A DNA stretch of 64,000 nt from Trichocoleus sp. FACHB-46 (lineage in GTDB: Bacteria > Cyanobacteriota > Cyanobacteriia > FACHB-46), in assembly GCF_014695385.1 (NCBI RefSeq), contig NZ_JACJOD010000013.1, positions 186,001-250,000 of the forward strand, given 5' to 3'. This document shows, piece by piece, positions 63,793-64,000 of this stretch (within the stretch, counting starts at the first letter, position 1; each line of letters starts with the position of its first letter). A program made the translations under genes and the position numbers. The notes below the pieces were generated by a model. The model saw only the letters and a program-made list of their open reading frames with translations, was not told where the DNA came from and searched no databases.

Positions 63793-64000
63793 ATGTCTTT
63801 TCAAATTGACCGAGGGCTATTTAAGCTGGATTTCACTGACTACTACGCCATCTTGGGAGTCCCAATCAACTCGGACGCTAAAGAGATTCGAAAGCGCTAT
63901 CTTAAAATCGCGCGTAACCTCCATCCAGATAGCTTTTCATCCGAATCTGAGGACGAAAAGCAGCAAGCCACAGAGTTATTATCCAAGCTCGTTAATCCAG
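63793..64000 (+). CDS. J-domain protein, partial
   Basis: From ATG 63793 the frame MSFQIDRGLFKLDFTDYYAI stays open to the right edge (69 codons). The J-domain is clear: DYYAILGVPINSDAKEIRKR, YLKIARNLHPDSFSSES with the HPD tripeptide that stimulates Hsp70 ATPase. What follows the J-domain is outside the window, so its class cannot be set. A CCACAAACC leader lacks a strong ribosome site. Confidence 0.85.
   Translation, partial: MSFQIDRGLFKLDFTDYYAILGVPINSDAKEIRKRYLKIARNLHPDSFSSESEDEKQQATELLSKLVNP

Overview
The window is chromosomal DNA of a cyanobacterium. The clearest markers are psaM (31 codons, photosystem I) and psbU (photosystem II), many cyanobacterium-restricted families (DUF3120, DUF3153, DUF760, DUF1400-hydrolase, TIGR03279 radical SAM, TIGR04376), and the very frequent octamer GCGATCGC (HIP1) inside and between genes. 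Base composition and gene content look like a filamentous Leptolyngbya-type lineage, but that placement is an inference. I see no rRNA, tRNA, CRISPR array, prophage or insertion sequence.

Layout. 0-8.5 kb: a truncated peptidase C26 gene at the left edge, a DCC thiol-oxidoreductase-like gene, a radical SAM protein, a small CPXCG protein, a duplicated-domain exported protein, then a VIT/vWA protein beside an unusually long signal peptidase I. 8.5-18.3 kb: ligA, a PEP-CTERM glycerophosphodiesterase, small conserved cyanobacterial genes, mnmG and a 0.7-kb AT-rich gap. 18.3-25.8 kb: TolC-like protein, CHASE3-GAF-GGDEF cyclase, TIGR03279 protein, uppP, DUF3120. 25.9-33.3 kb: FHA-adenylate cyclase, psbU, nadB, TPR protein, psaM, phoU. 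33.3-38.5 kb: a long structured leader in front of an RNase II/R gene, a UbiX-like protein, and small membrane or exported proteins. 38.5-45.6 kb: two tandem paralogues built of six NPDVANAV-type repeats, aroK, argB, and two tandem paralogous alpha/beta hydrolases. 45.8-64 kb: mostly plus-strand housekeeping and membrane genes (DUF3153, AI-2E transporter, LapA-like, scpA, sugar nucleotidyltransferase, DUF1400 hydrolase, methyltransferase, truB, S9 peptidase, ABC ATPase overlapping scpB, DUF760), a Deg/HtrA protease, a LysM-M23 peptidase, an inositol-phosphatase family gene and a truncated J-domain gene at the right edge.

How the genes fit together. This is mainly a mosaic of short transcription units. 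Envelope functions recur: uppP recycles the peptidoglycan lipid carrier, LysM-M23 trims peptidoglycan, Deg protease and signal peptidase process exported proteins, and TolC, the sugar nucleotidyltransferase and the PEP-CTERM protein concern export and surface. scpA and scpB, normally neighbours, lie about 10 kb apart.

Most worth a second look: (i) the structured RNA region at about 33.65-33.91 kb before the RNase gene; (ii) the tandem six-repeat proteins without a signal peptide; (iii) signal peptidase I fused to a cyanobacterial N-terminal module and a duplicated membrane domain, next to a VIT/vWA protein; (iv) a palindrome made of two opposed TTACAT half-sites upstream of psaM; (v) an untracked 38-residue membrane protein before scpA.
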